Shown here: piece by piece, positions 36,252 through 44,202 of the stretch
Layout: each line of letters starts with the position of its first letter
How positions within the stretch are numbered: position 1 is the stretch's first letter
DNA from: Benzoatithermus flavus
GTDB lineage: Bacteria > Pseudomonadota > Alphaproteobacteria > Geminicoccales > Geminicoccaceae
NCBI RefSeq assembly: GCF_037908215.1
Contig: NZ_JBBLZC010000015.1
Coordinates: 1 to 64,000 of the forward strand
Length of the DNA stretch: 64,000 bases
Reading direction: 5' to 3'
The notes under the pieces: model-generated
What the model was told of the DNA's origin: nothing
Database searches by the model: none
What the model saw: the letters and a program-made list of their open reading frames with translations, nothing else
Translations under genes and position numbers: made by a program

Positions 36252-37319
36252 TCAGGCGGCTTCGGTGAAGACCTTGGCCGCGCGGGCGCGCACCAGCACC
36301 TCCTGACCGACGCGCAGGTCGAGCTCGCGCTGCCGGGCGCGCGGTATCTCGGCCTCGACGGGGTCGGCGAGCCCCGGCACCGCGAGCTCGACCCGCACGA
36401 TCGGGCCCAAGAGGCTCAGATGCAGCACGCGGGCGCGCGTCCCCTCCTCGCCGGGGGCACGGACCGCGATCTCGATGTCCTCGGGCCGCACATAGGCCAG
36501 CCCGCGCCCGATCTGCTCGACCGGTGCCGTCTCCTCGAGCCCGAACTCCTGGTGCCAGACCCGCGCGCGCCCGCGCGCCACCGTGCACGGCAGCCGGTTC
36601 ACGTGGCCCAGGAACTCGTAGACGAACGGCGTCGCCGGCCGGTCGTAGATCTCTTCGGGTGTCCCCACCTGCTCGATCCGGCCCTGGCTCATCACCACCA
36701 CCCGGTCGGCGAGCTCCAGGGCCTCCTCCTGGTCGTGGGTCACGAACACCGAGGTCAGCCCCATCTCGTCGTGCAGCCGCCGCAGCCAACGCCGCAGGTC
36801 CTTCCTGACCTTGGCATCCAGCGCACCGAACGGCTCGTCGAGCAGGAGCACGCGCGGCTCGATCGCGAGCGCCCTGGCGAGCGCCACGCGCTGGCGCTGC
36901 CCGCCCGAGAGCTGCGACGGGTAACGCTTCGCCATGCCCTCGAGCTGGACCAGATCGAGCAGGCGGTCGACCCGTGCCCGGATCTCGGCCTCGGCCGGGC
37001 GGAGCCGGCGCGGCTTGACCCGCAGGCCGAACGCCACGTTCTCGAACACGGTCATGTGGCGGAACAGGGCATAATGCTGGAAGACGAAGCCGACGTTCCT
37101 CGCACCCACGTGCCGGGTGCTGGCATCGATCCCGTCCATCAGGATGGCACCTGTGTCCGGAAACTCGAGCCCGGCGATGATGCGCAAGAGCGTCGTCTTG
37201 CCCGAGCCGGAAGGACCCAGCAACGCCACGAGCTCGCCCTCGCGGATCTCGAGCGAGACCCCGTCCAGGGCCGTGAAGCCGTCGAAGCGCTTCACCAGAT
37301 TCTCGACCTCGATGCTCAT
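36252..37319 (-). CDS. cysA: Sulfate/thiosulfate ABC transporter ATP-binding protein
   Basis: 355-residue ATPase. Walker A is GPSGSGKTTLLRIIAGLEFP (near 35), the signature is LSGGQRQRVALARALA, Walker B is VLLLDEPFGALDAKVRKDLR, and the switch is VFVTHDQEEALELADRVVVM. The last 120 residues form the TOBE regulatory domain typical of CysA. The motif ARNVGFVFQHYALFRHMTVFENVAFGL is characteristic of the sulfate subfamily. It follows cysW by 22 bases. Confidence 0.94.
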   Translation of the reverse strand: MSIEVENLVKRFDGFTALDGVSLEIREGELVALLGPSGSGKTTLLRIIAGLEFPDTGAILMDGIDASTRHVGARNVGFVFQHYALFRHMTVFENVAFGLRVKPRRLRPAEAEIRARVDRLLDLVQLEGMAKRYPSQLSGGQRQRVALARALAIEPRVLLLDEPFGALDAKVRKDLRRWLRRLHDEMGLTSVFVTHDQEEALELADRVVVMSQGRIEQVGTPEEIYDRPATPFVYEFLGHVNRLPCTVARGRARVWHQEFGLEETAPVEQIGRGLAYVRPEDIEIAVRAPGEEGTRARVLHLSLLGPIVRVELAVPGLADPVEAEIPRARQRELDLRVGQEVLVRARAAKVFTEAA

Positions 37320-37341
37320 GGGAACGGTCTCCAGGGGAAGC

Positions 37342-38205
37342 TCAGTGGCGGCGGGCGGCGGCGATCTCCGCACCGTAGCGCCATTCCAGGGCGGACTTCA
37401 GGACGAGCGTCACCAGTGCCAGGAGTGCTAAGAGCGAGGCCACGGCGAACGCACCGACGAAATCGTACTCGTTGTAGAGGATCTCGACGTGCAGCGGCAT
37501 GGTGTTGGTCAGGCCGCGGATGTGGCCCGAGACCACCGAGACCGCGCCGAACTCGCCCATGGCGCGGGCGTTGCACAAGAGCACGCCGTAGAGCAGGCCC
37601 CACTTCACGTTGGGCAGGGTCACCCGCCAGAAGGTCTGCCAGCCGGAGGCGCCCAAGGAGAGCGCCGCCTCCTCGTCCTCCGTGCCCTGCTCGGTCATGA
37701 GCGGGATCAGCTCGCGGGCGACGAACGGGAAGGTCACGAAGATGGTCGCGAGCACGATGCCGGGGACGGCGAAGGCGATCGCGATGCCGTGCGCCTCGAG
37801 CCAGGGGCCGAGCCAGCCTTGCGCCCCGAACAGGAGCATGTAGATCAGGCCCGAGATCACCGGGCTCACCGAGAAGGGCAGGTCGATCAGCGTGATCAGG
37901 AGACTCTTGCCCCTGAACTCGAACTTGGCGATCGCCCAGGCGGCGCATAAGCCGAAGACGAGATTCGCGGGCACCGCGATCGCGGCGACGAGAAGCGTGA
38001 GCCGGATCGCCGCCAGGGCATCGGGCTCGACCACCGCGGCGAGATAGGCGCCGACACCCTGGCGCAGCGCCTCCACGAACACGGATGCGAGCGGCAGGAC
38101 CAGGAACAGGCCGAGCCACACGATCACGACGGCGATCAGGAGGAGCCGGGCCGGACGGGCCTCGCTCGTCGGCCGGCGCCAGGAGACGGTGAGCGCTGTA
38201 GCCAT
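37342..38205 (-). CDS. cysW: Sulfate ABC transporter permease
   Basis: 287-residue inner-membrane permease with six predicted helices. The EAA loop is EEAALSLGASGWQTFWRVTLPNVKWGLLYG, and it is preceded by FPFVARELIPLMTEQGTE, a stretch typical of CysW. NARAMGEFGAVSVVSGHIRGLTNTMPLHVEILYNEY is the CysW C-terminal signature. The chosen ATG gives the usual length. It lies 13 bases after cysT. Confidence 0.94.
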   Translation of the reverse strand: MATALTVSWRRPTSEARPARLLLIAVVIVWLGLFLVLPLASVFVEALRQGVGAYLAAVVEPDALAAIRLTLLVAAIAVPANLVFGLCAAWAIAKFEFRGKSLLITLIDLPFSVSPVISGLIYMLLFGAQGWLGPWLEAHGIAIAFAVPGIVLATIFVTFPFVARELIPLMTEQGTEDEEAALSLGASGWQTFWRVTLPNVKWGLLYGVLLCNARAMGEFGAVSVVSGHIRGLTNTMPLHVEILYNEYDFVGAFAVASLLALLALVTLVLKSALEWRYGAEIAAARRH

Positions 38206-38218
38206 GTCGGTTCTCGCT

Positions 38219-39070
38219 TCAGGCCGCCATGCGCCGGCGCGACCAGGCCTGCAGCAGGTTGATGACGAGGAGCATCGCGAAGCTGACCGCGAGCATGATG
38301 CTGCCGATGGCGTTGGCACCCGCGTAGTCGAACTCCTCGAGCCGGATGACGATGAGGAGGGGTGCTATCTCGGAGACGTAAGGCAGGTTGCCGGCGATGA
38401 AGATCACCGAGCCGTACTCGCCGACGGCGCGCGCGAAGGCCAGCGCCACGCCGGTCAGCATGGCGGGACCGAGTGCCGGCAGGACGACGCGCAGGAGGGT
38501 CTGCAGGCGGGTAGCACCCAGCGTCGCGGCCGCCTCCTCGACGTCGAGCTCGAGGTCCTGGATCACGGGCTGCACCGTCCGCACGACGAAGGGCAGGCCG
38601 ACAAAAACCAGCGCTACGATGACACCCAAGGGCGTGAACGCGACCTTGATCCCGAGCGGGTCGAGATACTGCCCGATCCAGCCATTGGGGGCGTAGAGCG
38701 AGGTGAGCGCGATACCGGCCACAGCCGTGGGCAGGGCGAAGGGCAGGTCCACGATCGCGTCCAGGACGCGCTTCAGCGGGAAGTCGTAGCGCACCAGCAC
38801 CCAGGCCACGAGCGTGCCCATGACGAGGTTGATGCCGGCCGCCAGGATCGCAGCGCCGAAGCTGAGGCGCAGGGCCGCGAGTGTCCTGGGATCGCTCGCG
38901 ATCCGCCAGAAATCGACCCAGCCGAGGGCGGCCGTCTTCAGGATCATGCCGGCGAGCGGAACCAGCACGATCAGGCCGAGATAGGTGAGCGTCAGGCCGA
39001 GCGCCATGCCGAAGCCCGGGACGACGCTGGGCTCGCGAAAGCGGCCTGCCGGGATGGCTGCCATGGTCAC
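38219..39070 (-). CDS. cysT: Sulfate ABC transporter permease
   Basis: 283-residue permease (CysT/CysU) with six helices. It contains LPFALPTAVAGIALTSLYAPNGWIG, FVVRTVQPVIQDLELDVEEAAATLGATRLQTLLRVVLPALGPAMLTG (EAA loop) and ARAVGEYGSVIFIAGNLPYVSEIAPLLIVIRLEEFDY, the CysT signature. The GTG at 39070 overlaps the sbp stop (GTGA); an in-frame ATG at 39064 is an alternative. Confidence 0.94.
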   Translation of the reverse strand: MTMAAIPAGRFREPSVVPGFGMALGLTLTYLGLIVLVPLAGMILKTAALGWVDFWRIASDPRTLAALRLSFGAAILAAGINLVMGTLVAWVLVRYDFPLKRVLDAIVDLPFALPTAVAGIALTSLYAPNGWIGQYLDPLGIKVAFTPLGVIVALVFVGLPFVVRTVQPVIQDLELDVEEAAATLGATRLQTLLRVVLPALGPAMLTGVALAFARAVGEYGSVIFIAGNLPYVSEIAPLLIVIRLEEFDYAGANAIGSIMLAVSFAMLLVINLLQAWSRRRMAA

Positions 39071-40080
39071 TGGCTCGACCGGTAGATCTGGTCGAACACG
39101 CCGCCGTCGGCGAAGTGCTCGGCCTGCACCTTGGTCCAGCCGCCGAAACGCTCGATGCCGAACAGATCGAGCTTCGGGAAGCGGGCCAGATCCTCGGGCT
39201 CTGCGTATTGCGGCTCGCTCGGCCGGTAGAAGTGCCGGGCGGCGAGCTTCTGGCCTTCCGGCGCGTAGAGATAGCGTACATAGGCCTCGGCGACCTTGCG
39301 CGTCCCCTTGGCCTCGACGTTGCCGTCGATGACGGCCACCGGCGGCTCGGCCCGGATGCTCTCGCTCGGCACCACGATCTCGAACCGGTCGGCGCCGAAC
39401 TCCTCGAGCACCAAAAAGGCCTCGTTCTCCCAGGAGAGCAGTACGTCGCCCAGGCCCCGCTGGGCGAAGGTCGTGGTCGAGCCGCGCGCACCCGTGTCGA
39501 GCACCGGGACGTTGCGATAGAGGCTCGCGAGGTACTGTCTCGCCTTGGCCTCGCCGCCGTTCTGGTCGAGTGCCCAGCCATAGGCGGCGAGGTAGTTCCA
39601 GCGCGCCCCGCCCGAAGTCTTGGGGTTGGGGGTGATCACCTTGACGTCGGGCCGCACGAGGTCGGCCCAGTCGTGGATGCCCTTGGGATTGCCCTTCCTG
39701 ACGACGAACACGATGGTCGAGCTGTAGGGGACGCTCCGGTGCGGCAGCCGGTCCTGCCAGTCCTTGGGCAGCTTCTGGGTTCTCTCGGCGATGGCGTCGA
39801 TGTCGGCCGCGAGCGCCAGCGTCACCACGTCGGCCGCGAGCCCGTCGATCACGGCCCGCGCCTGCTTGCCCGAGCCGCCGTGCGACATGCGCACGGTGAC
39901 GCTCTCCCCGCTCTCCTTCTGCCAGTAGGCAGCGAACGCCTTGTTGAACTCCTGGTAGAACTCGCGCGTCGGGTCGTACGAGACGTTGAGCAGCGTCGTC
40001 GCCGCCGCTGCCGGCAGGGCGCGGAGCAGAGCCGCCATAGCGGTGGCGGCGAGGATCGCGCGCCGATGGAACCGGATCAT
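39067..40080 (-). CDS. sbp: Sulfate-binding periplasmic protein
   Basis: 337-residue binding protein with a signal peptide (to about residue 27) and the family motifs LLNVSYDPTREFYQEFNKAFAAYW, MSHGGSGKQARAVIDGL, DVVTLALAADIDAIAE, VFVVRKGNPKGIHDW, VITPNPKTSGGARWNYLAAYGWA and GDVLLSWENEAFL. First gene of the sulfate operon. Its 75-base leader contains an AT-rich promoter overlapped by a 19-bp dyad shared with the neighbouring rrf2 promoter. Confidence 0.95.
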   Translation of the reverse strand: MIRFHRRAILAATAMAALLRALPAAAATTLLNVSYDPTREFYQEFNKAFAAYWQKESGESVTVRMSHGGSGKQARAVIDGLAADVVTLALAADIDAIAERTQKLPKDWQDRLPHRSVPYSSTIVFVVRKGNPKGIHDWADLVRPDVKVITPNPKTSGGARWNYLAAYGWALDQNGGEAKARQYLASLYRNVPVLDTGARGSTTTFAQRGLGDVLLSWENEAFLVLEEFGADRFEIVVPSESIRAEPPVAVIDGNVEAKGTRKVAEAYVRYLYAPEGQKLAARHFYRPSEPQYAEPEDLARFPKLDLFGIERFGGWTKVQAEHFADGGVFDQIYRSSQ

Positions 40081-40117
40081 CCTCTCTCCCTCCTCGGATC
40101 GATCAACATTGATATTT

Positions 40118-40136
40118 TCTATCTATTTACTAGACA
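40118..40136 (-). promoter_or_regulatory. Putative Rrf2 operator in the sbp promoter
   Basis: Minus-strand TGTCTAGTAAATAGATAGA matches the rrf2-leader copy (40611-40629) at 14 of 19 positions. It has TCTA/TAGA dyad symmetry. A plausible promoter runs through it: TTGTCT, 17 bases, TATCAA. Bound regulator would cover the promoter of the sulfate operon. Confidence 0.6.
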
Positions 40137-40155
40137 ATTCGCCCTGACGGCAGCC

Positions 40156-40602
40156 TCAGGCCACCGTCGCCAGCAGGTCCTCGTCGACCCGGCCGCCGCG
40201 CACATCGGCGAGCGTGGTCTTGTCGAGGATGTCCGCCATGGCGTCGCGCACGCGCCGCATCACCTTGCGGATGGTGCAGGTGCGCTCGTCGGCGCAGTCG
40301 GCACAGCGGCGATAGCCGGTGACGCTGGCGCAGGGCAGAGGCGCCAGCGGTCCGTCCATCGCCCGGATGACCTGCCCGAAGGTGATGGTGTCGGCCGGAC
40401 GGGCGAGGCAGTAGCCGCCGCCGCGCCCGCGCTGGCTGAAGACGAAGCCGTGCCGCTTCAGCTCGAGCAGAATCAGCTCGAGGAACTTCTTGGGCACGTT
40501 CTGGCGTTCGGCGATCTCCTGCACCAACACCAGCTCCTCGGGTGCGGCCTCCGCGAGCATCATCAGCGCGCGGAGCGCGTACTTGGCTTTCTGCGACAGC
40601 AT
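40156..40602 (-). CDS. Rrf2-family transcriptional regulator with a Cys cluster
   Basis: 148-residue winged-helix regulator. The DNA-binding part is MLSQKAKYALRALMMLAEA, then VQEIAERQNVPKKFLELILLELKRHGFV and SQRGRGGGYCLARP. Cys91, Cys100, Cys103 and Cys109 (PCASVTGYRRCADCADERTC) could hold an Fe-S cluster, as in IscR/NsrR/RsrR, although the spacing differs. It sits directly upstream of the sulfate operon on the same strand, and both leaders carry the same dyad, so it probably controls sulfate uptake and itself in response to sulfur or Fe-S status, like CymR. Confidence 0.88.
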   Translation of the reverse strand: MLSQKAKYALRALMMLAEAAPEELVLVQEIAERQNVPKKFLELILLELKRHGFVFSQRGRGGGYCLARPADTITFGQVIRAMDGPLAPLPCASVTGYRRCADCADERTCTIRKVMRRVRDAMADILDKTTLADVRGGRVDEDLLATVA

Positions 40603-40610
40603 CCTAAATC

Positions 40611-40629
40611 TCTATATCTTCGATAGACA
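40611..40629 (-). promoter_or_regulatory. Putative Rrf2 operator in its own promoter
   Basis: Minus-strand TGTCTATCGAAGATATAGA is an inverted repeat (TCTAT/ATAGA). A consensus TTGACA -35 lies upstream at 40654-40649, so the dyad covers the start-site region and ends 9 bases before the ATG. It is the partner of the site at 40118-40136. Confidence 0.6.
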
Positions 40630-40725
40630 TTAAAGAGCATCTCTTCCCTGTCAAGCCGCATCTGGCCCGAAGCGGCCGGGATGCGTAGAAGGAGGAGCAG
40701 GCCCTGTCCGGGAAGGCCAGGATCG

Positions 40726-41073
40726 ATGAGTGGTTCCGCCCCCCTCCCCCGTCCCCTCGCCGCGGTCGTGGCCGCGGCCACGCTGGCCGCGCCATCGCCG
40801 GTCCGGGCCGCCGACATGCTGCTGCTGCAGCAAACACTCCAGCCCGACCAGCCGGGCACGGCCTTCCTCCAGATCGACCGCGACCGCCTCGTGCTGGCAC
40901 GCGCCAGGAAGGAGAAGGGTTTCGAGCACACGCTCGAACTGACCCTCATGGGCGAGCCGCCGCTTGTCGTCACGGTGCGCTGCATCGATCAGGCGGCGAC
41001 GCGCCAGCTACTCGACGCGCTCCGCCCGGGCACCCTGCCACAGCTCGACGTCACGGCACGCTGCCGGCTGTGA
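40726..41073 (+). CDS. Small exported protein of unknown function
   Basis: 115-residue secreted protein. The signal peptide ends near SPVRAAD (about residue 29). The mature part (MLLLQQTLQPDQPGTAFLQIDRDRLVLARARKEKGFEHTLELTLMGEPPLVVTVRC) appears to be a single beta-rich domain with two Cys (TVRC; TARCRL), which could form a disulfide. Start at 40726 chosen; an ATG at 40681 is also in frame. Divergent from rrf2. The following 207 bases (41074-41280) hold no gene I can support. Confidence 0.55.
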   Translation: MSGSAPLPRPLAAVVAAATLAAPSPVRAADMLLLQQTLQPDQPGTAFLQIDRDRLVLARARKEKGFEHTLELTLMGEPPLVVTVRCIDQAATRQLLDALRPGTLPQLDVTARCRL

Positions 41074-41280
41074 CCCGCCGGCCTTGGTGCCCGTTCGAGA
41101 AGATCCGGGCGGGTCCGCCCGAGAGGCGGTGCCCGAAGCCGCGGTCGACAGTGTCCGGCTCTTTCCGCATGCCCCTGGCGCCGGGGTGTGGCTGCAGCAC
41201 GGCCGTTCGGTGGTGGCGCTCCTCGTCGCCCCGGCTCTTCGCCAGGCTTCGGCGAACCTCGCCCGCGAGGACTGCTTCGA

Positions 41281-41961
41281 TCACCTGCTCGTGGAGAGGG
41301 TGGGGATCTCGGGGCCGCTGGCGGCCGCGGCACCTCGTCCGGGCCGGCGGACGGCCCTCACCTTCCCGCTGCTTCCGCCGCCGCAGAAGAACCGATCGCC
41401 GCCGTCGGACTCGAGCCCCGACACGCCTGCTCCAGGCGGCATCTCGAGCCTTTCCAGGACCTCGCCCGTTCGCGGATCGACCCGCCTCAGCTCGCTCGCG
41501 TCACCTTCCCAGGTGCCGTGCCAGAGATCGCCGTCGATCCAGGTAACCCCGGTGACGAAGCGGTTGGACTCGATGGTGCGGAGAATCGCCCCTGTTCGGG
41601 GATCGACCTGATGGATCTTCCGGTCCCGATACTGCCCCACCCAGAGCGTCCCTTCGGCCCACGCGAGCCCCGAGGCACCGCCGGGTGCCGGAATCGTGGC
41701 GAACACACGGCCGGTCTTTGGATCGATCTTCTGGATGCGATCCTCGGCGATCTGGAACAGGTACCGGCCGTCGAAGGCCGTTCCGGCACGGGCGGCGACA
41801 GCGATCGAGCGCAGCGTCTTCCCGCTCACCGGATCGAAGGCGTTCAGCCTGTCTCCGGCCGCAAACCAGACGTGCCGGCCGTCGTACGTGACCCCGTGCA
41901 CGGCGTCGACGCCCGGGAAGGGTCCATACTCGCGGATGATCTCGGCCACGGATCCGGTCAT
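41281..41961 (-). CDS. Cytoplasmic beta-propeller, glutamine-cyclotransferase-like
   Basis: 226 residues made of WD/PQQ-like blades: AVHGVTYDGRHVWFAAGDRLNAFDPVSGKTLRSI, GTAFDGRYLFQIAEDRIQKIDPKTGRVFATIPAP, GLAWAEGTLWVGQYRDRKIHQVDPRTGAILRTI, GVTWIDGDLWHGTWEGDASELRRVDPRTGEVLERL. The repeat resembles glutamine cyclotransferase and streptogramin-lyase-like propellers. No signal peptide. It precedes nothing on its strand except the intergenic region and starts 10 bases after the HTH regulator stop, so the two are likely co-transcribed. Confidence 0.7.
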   Translation of the reverse strand: MTGSVAEIIREYGPFPGVDAVHGVTYDGRHVWFAAGDRLNAFDPVSGKTLRSIAVAARAGTAFDGRYLFQIAEDRIQKIDPKTGRVFATIPAPGGASGLAWAEGTLWVGQYRDRKIHQVDPRTGAILRTIESNRFVTGVTWIDGDLWHGTWEGDASELRRVDPRTGEVLERLEMPPGAGVSGLESDGGDRFFCGGGSSGKVRAVRRPGRGAAAASGPEIPTLSTSR

Positions 41962-41970
41962 GCCTTCATC

Positions 41971-43191
41971 CTAGCCGCTCGGCAGCGGCGCAGGGAGCAA
42001 CAAGACCGTCGTGAATCCCGCCACGGGCAGGGTCGTCCAACGACGGGCTCGCCCACGGCCGAACGACTGCACCTTGCCTGCCGCCGCCAGCGAGTCGAGC
42101 GCCCGCTGCACGGTGCGCTGGCTGGTGCCGAGTGCTAGCGCCAGGGCCGAGCTCGACCATGCTTCACCGTCGGCGAGAAAGGCGAGCACTGCCGCATGCT
42201 CCTCCTCGACGGGCCGCGCCAGTACGACGACCTCGCGCGCGCGGCGCGGCGCCAGCGCAAAGCCCCGCTTCGTCGCACTCACGTCGGCCAGCGTCCGCAG
42301 CATCGTGCGAAGCCGCCCGACCTCGACCCGCAACCGTGCCCTATGCGATTCATCGGCGAGCTTCGCTCGGAATGCCCGCGCCACGAGCGTGCCCCTCGGC
42401 ACGTCTGCGGGCCACGCCTCGCCCAGCGCGCGTGCGAGGGCGAACAAAACCGGACGTCTTGCGAGCGAGACCGCCGTGCCTGCATCGCGCACGACATGAC
42501 GGCACGCATCCACGACGAGCGCCCCCGACGTCAGCAGCGCCTCGACCTCTTCGAGCAGGAGAAGCCGCTCCTCGCCACGCGCGATCAGGCGCGCCGCAGG
42601 TGTGTTCAGGACGAGGGATGCGCTCTCGACCTCGGCCGTCAGCGCCGGGATGCCTGCGTGGCGCGCGGCGCGCTCGGCCCGAGCGAGCGCCGCGCGCGCC
42701 GTCTTCGCCCGCAAGTGTCGCATCGCGATCCCGGCAACGACCAGCTCGTGGGCGGCCCGCAACGCGGGCGGGAAGGGTCCAGGATCGAGCTCGGCGAGCC
42801 GACGCTCGGCCTCGTCGAGGCGCCCGATCAGAAGGAGGTGCCGGACCTCGAGATGCCGTGCATGGGTGGCGTTCACCCGGTCGTCATGCTCCTCGAGCGT
42901 CACCCGCGCTGCATCGAGCGCCTTTGCAGGCCAGCCCAGGTCGCGCGAGACGAGCGCGATCTCGGCCTCGGCGACGACGCACCTGGCACGGGCGACGGCC
43001 TCTTTCGGACCGAAGGCGCGTGCCGCACGTCGCACGAGAGCCTTTGCTCGAACGAGATCGCCGAGCCGCGCCATCGCGATGCCGCGAAGTGCCAGCGCCG
43101 GCGCGTCGTCGCGCAAGGCGACCAGATTCAGGGTGCCGAGGGGATCACCCGCCGCGAGCGCCTGCGCCGCGGCCGTGATCAGCGGGTCCAT
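41971..43191 (-). CDS. TPR-like/HTH regulator paired with a DUF899 gene
   Basis: 406-residue protein. The long N-terminal part (about residues 1-300) consists of Ala/Leu/Arg-rich helical pairs like tetratricopeptide repeats (GDLVRAKALVRRAARAFG, GRLDEAERRLAELDPG, AKTARAALARAERAARHAG). The C-terminal part has a winged helix (WSSSALALALGTSQRTVQRALDSLAAAGKVQSFGRGRARRW, 345-385) that should bind DNA. It is divergent from the DUF899 gene with 129 bases between the starts, so it is probably its regulator. Function in the cell unknown. Confidence 0.7.
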   Translation of the reverse strand: MDPLITAAAQALAAGDPLGTLNLVALRDDAPALALRGIAMARLGDLVRAKALVRRAARAFGPKEAVARARCVVAEAEIALVSRDLGWPAKALDAARVTLEEHDDRVNATHARHLEVRHLLLIGRLDEAERRLAELDPGPFPPALRAAHELVVAGIAMRHLRAKTARAALARAERAARHAGIPALTAEVESASLVLNTPAARLIARGEERLLLLEEVEALLTSGALVVDACRHVVRDAGTAVSLARRPVLFALARALGEAWPADVPRGTLVARAFRAKLADESHRARLRVEVGRLRTMLRTLADVSATKRGFALAPRRAREVVVLARPVEEEHAAVLAFLADGEAWSSSALALALGTSQRTVQRALDSLAAAGKVQSFGRGRARRWTTLPVAGFTTVLLLPAPLPSG

Positions 43192-43320
43192 CCGAATCCC
43201 GCCACACTTGTCACTCCCGCCGTTCGATGCCCGATACCAATCTGTCTCACGACCGCCAACCAGCACGTCGTCGCGAGAATGGAGCGAACGACGAAGGACA
43301 CCCAAGGGAGATGAAGAACG

Positions 43321-44115
43321 ATGACGCGACACAGGACCGGAACACATGAAGAGTGGCTGGCGGCGCGGCTCGAGCTGCTCGAGGCGGAGAAGGAGCTGAC
43401 GCGGCGCAGCGACGAGCTGGCGCGGCGGCGTCAGGAGCTGCCCTGGGTCCGAGTCGACAAGGAGTACCGATTCGAGACCGATGAAGGGAGCGCCTTGCTG
43501 GTGGACCTCTTCCGAGGGCGCTCGCAACTCCTCGTCTATCACTTCATGTTCGGGCCCGGCTACACGGCAGGGTGTCCGTCCTGCTCGGCGATCGCGGACG
43601 GGTTCGACGGCTTCGTCGTCCACCTGGCGAACCACGACGTCATGCTCTGGGCGGTGTCGCGGGCACCGCTCGCAAAGCTGCAGGCCTATAAGCGGCGGAT
43701 GGGATGGACGTTCCCCTGGGCGTCCTCGCTCGGTAGCGACTTCAACTTCGACTGCAACGTCTCGTTGACCGAGGAGCAACAGCGTGCAGGCTTCGTCGAA
43801 TACAACTACCGGCGCAGCGGCCATGCCATGGACGTGACGCTGGTGCCGGAGCCCGTCGCCCGGTTCGCGGCCGCATGCGGAACCGACGCGCCCACCTACG
43901 TGCGCGAGCGGCCGGGCATGAGCGCGTTCGTGCTCGAGGACGGCGTCGTCTATCACACCTATTCCACCTATGCGCGCGGGCTGGACGGCCTCTGGGGCAT
44001 GTACCAGTGGCTCGACCGCGCGCCCAAAGGGCGCAACGAGACGAGCGTCTGGTGGCGCCGCCACGACGAGTACGATCGTGAGGAGTTGCCGGCGTCCACC
44101 ATCGACTCGCGGTGA
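43321..44115 (+). CDS. DUF899 thioredoxin-like protein
   Basis: 264-residue DUF899 protein with a thioredoxin-like fold. A helical N-terminus (EEWLAARLELLEAEKELTRRSDELARRRQELPWV) precedes LLVYHFMFGPGYTAGCPSCSAIADGFDG, with the CxxC pair at Cys85 and Cys88. It continues SRAPLAKLQAYKRRMGWTFPWASSLGSDFNFD and ends with VYHTYSTYARGLDGLWGMYQWLD. The arrangement resembles peroxiredoxin/thioredoxin oxidoreductases, but no substrate is known. It is divergently paired with a HTH regulator. Confidence 0.85.
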   Translation: MTRHRTGTHEEWLAARLELLEAEKELTRRSDELARRRQELPWVRVDKEYRFETDEGSALLVDLFRGRSQLLVYHFMFGPGYTAGCPSCSAIADGFDGFVVHLANHDVMLWAVSRAPLAKLQAYKRRMGWTFPWASSLGSDFNFDCNVSLTEEQQRAGFVEYNYRRSGHAMDVTLVPEPVARFAAACGTDAPTYVRERPGMSAFVLEDGVVYHTYSTYARGLDGLWGMYQWLDRAPKGRNETSVWWRRHDEYDREELPASTIDSR

Positions 44116-44202
44116 AGCGCCGCTCGAACGTCGTTCGAGACGCATCCCGATCATTCCGGACGGACATCCGGAGCCGGATGGGCTTCGGTTGCGAACGGGT
44201 TG

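Noticed and set aside
41070..41546. Plus-strand frame after the small exported gene
   Set aside because: It is antisense to the beta-propeller gene over much of its length and has an Arg-rich, low-complexity composition without a ribosome site.
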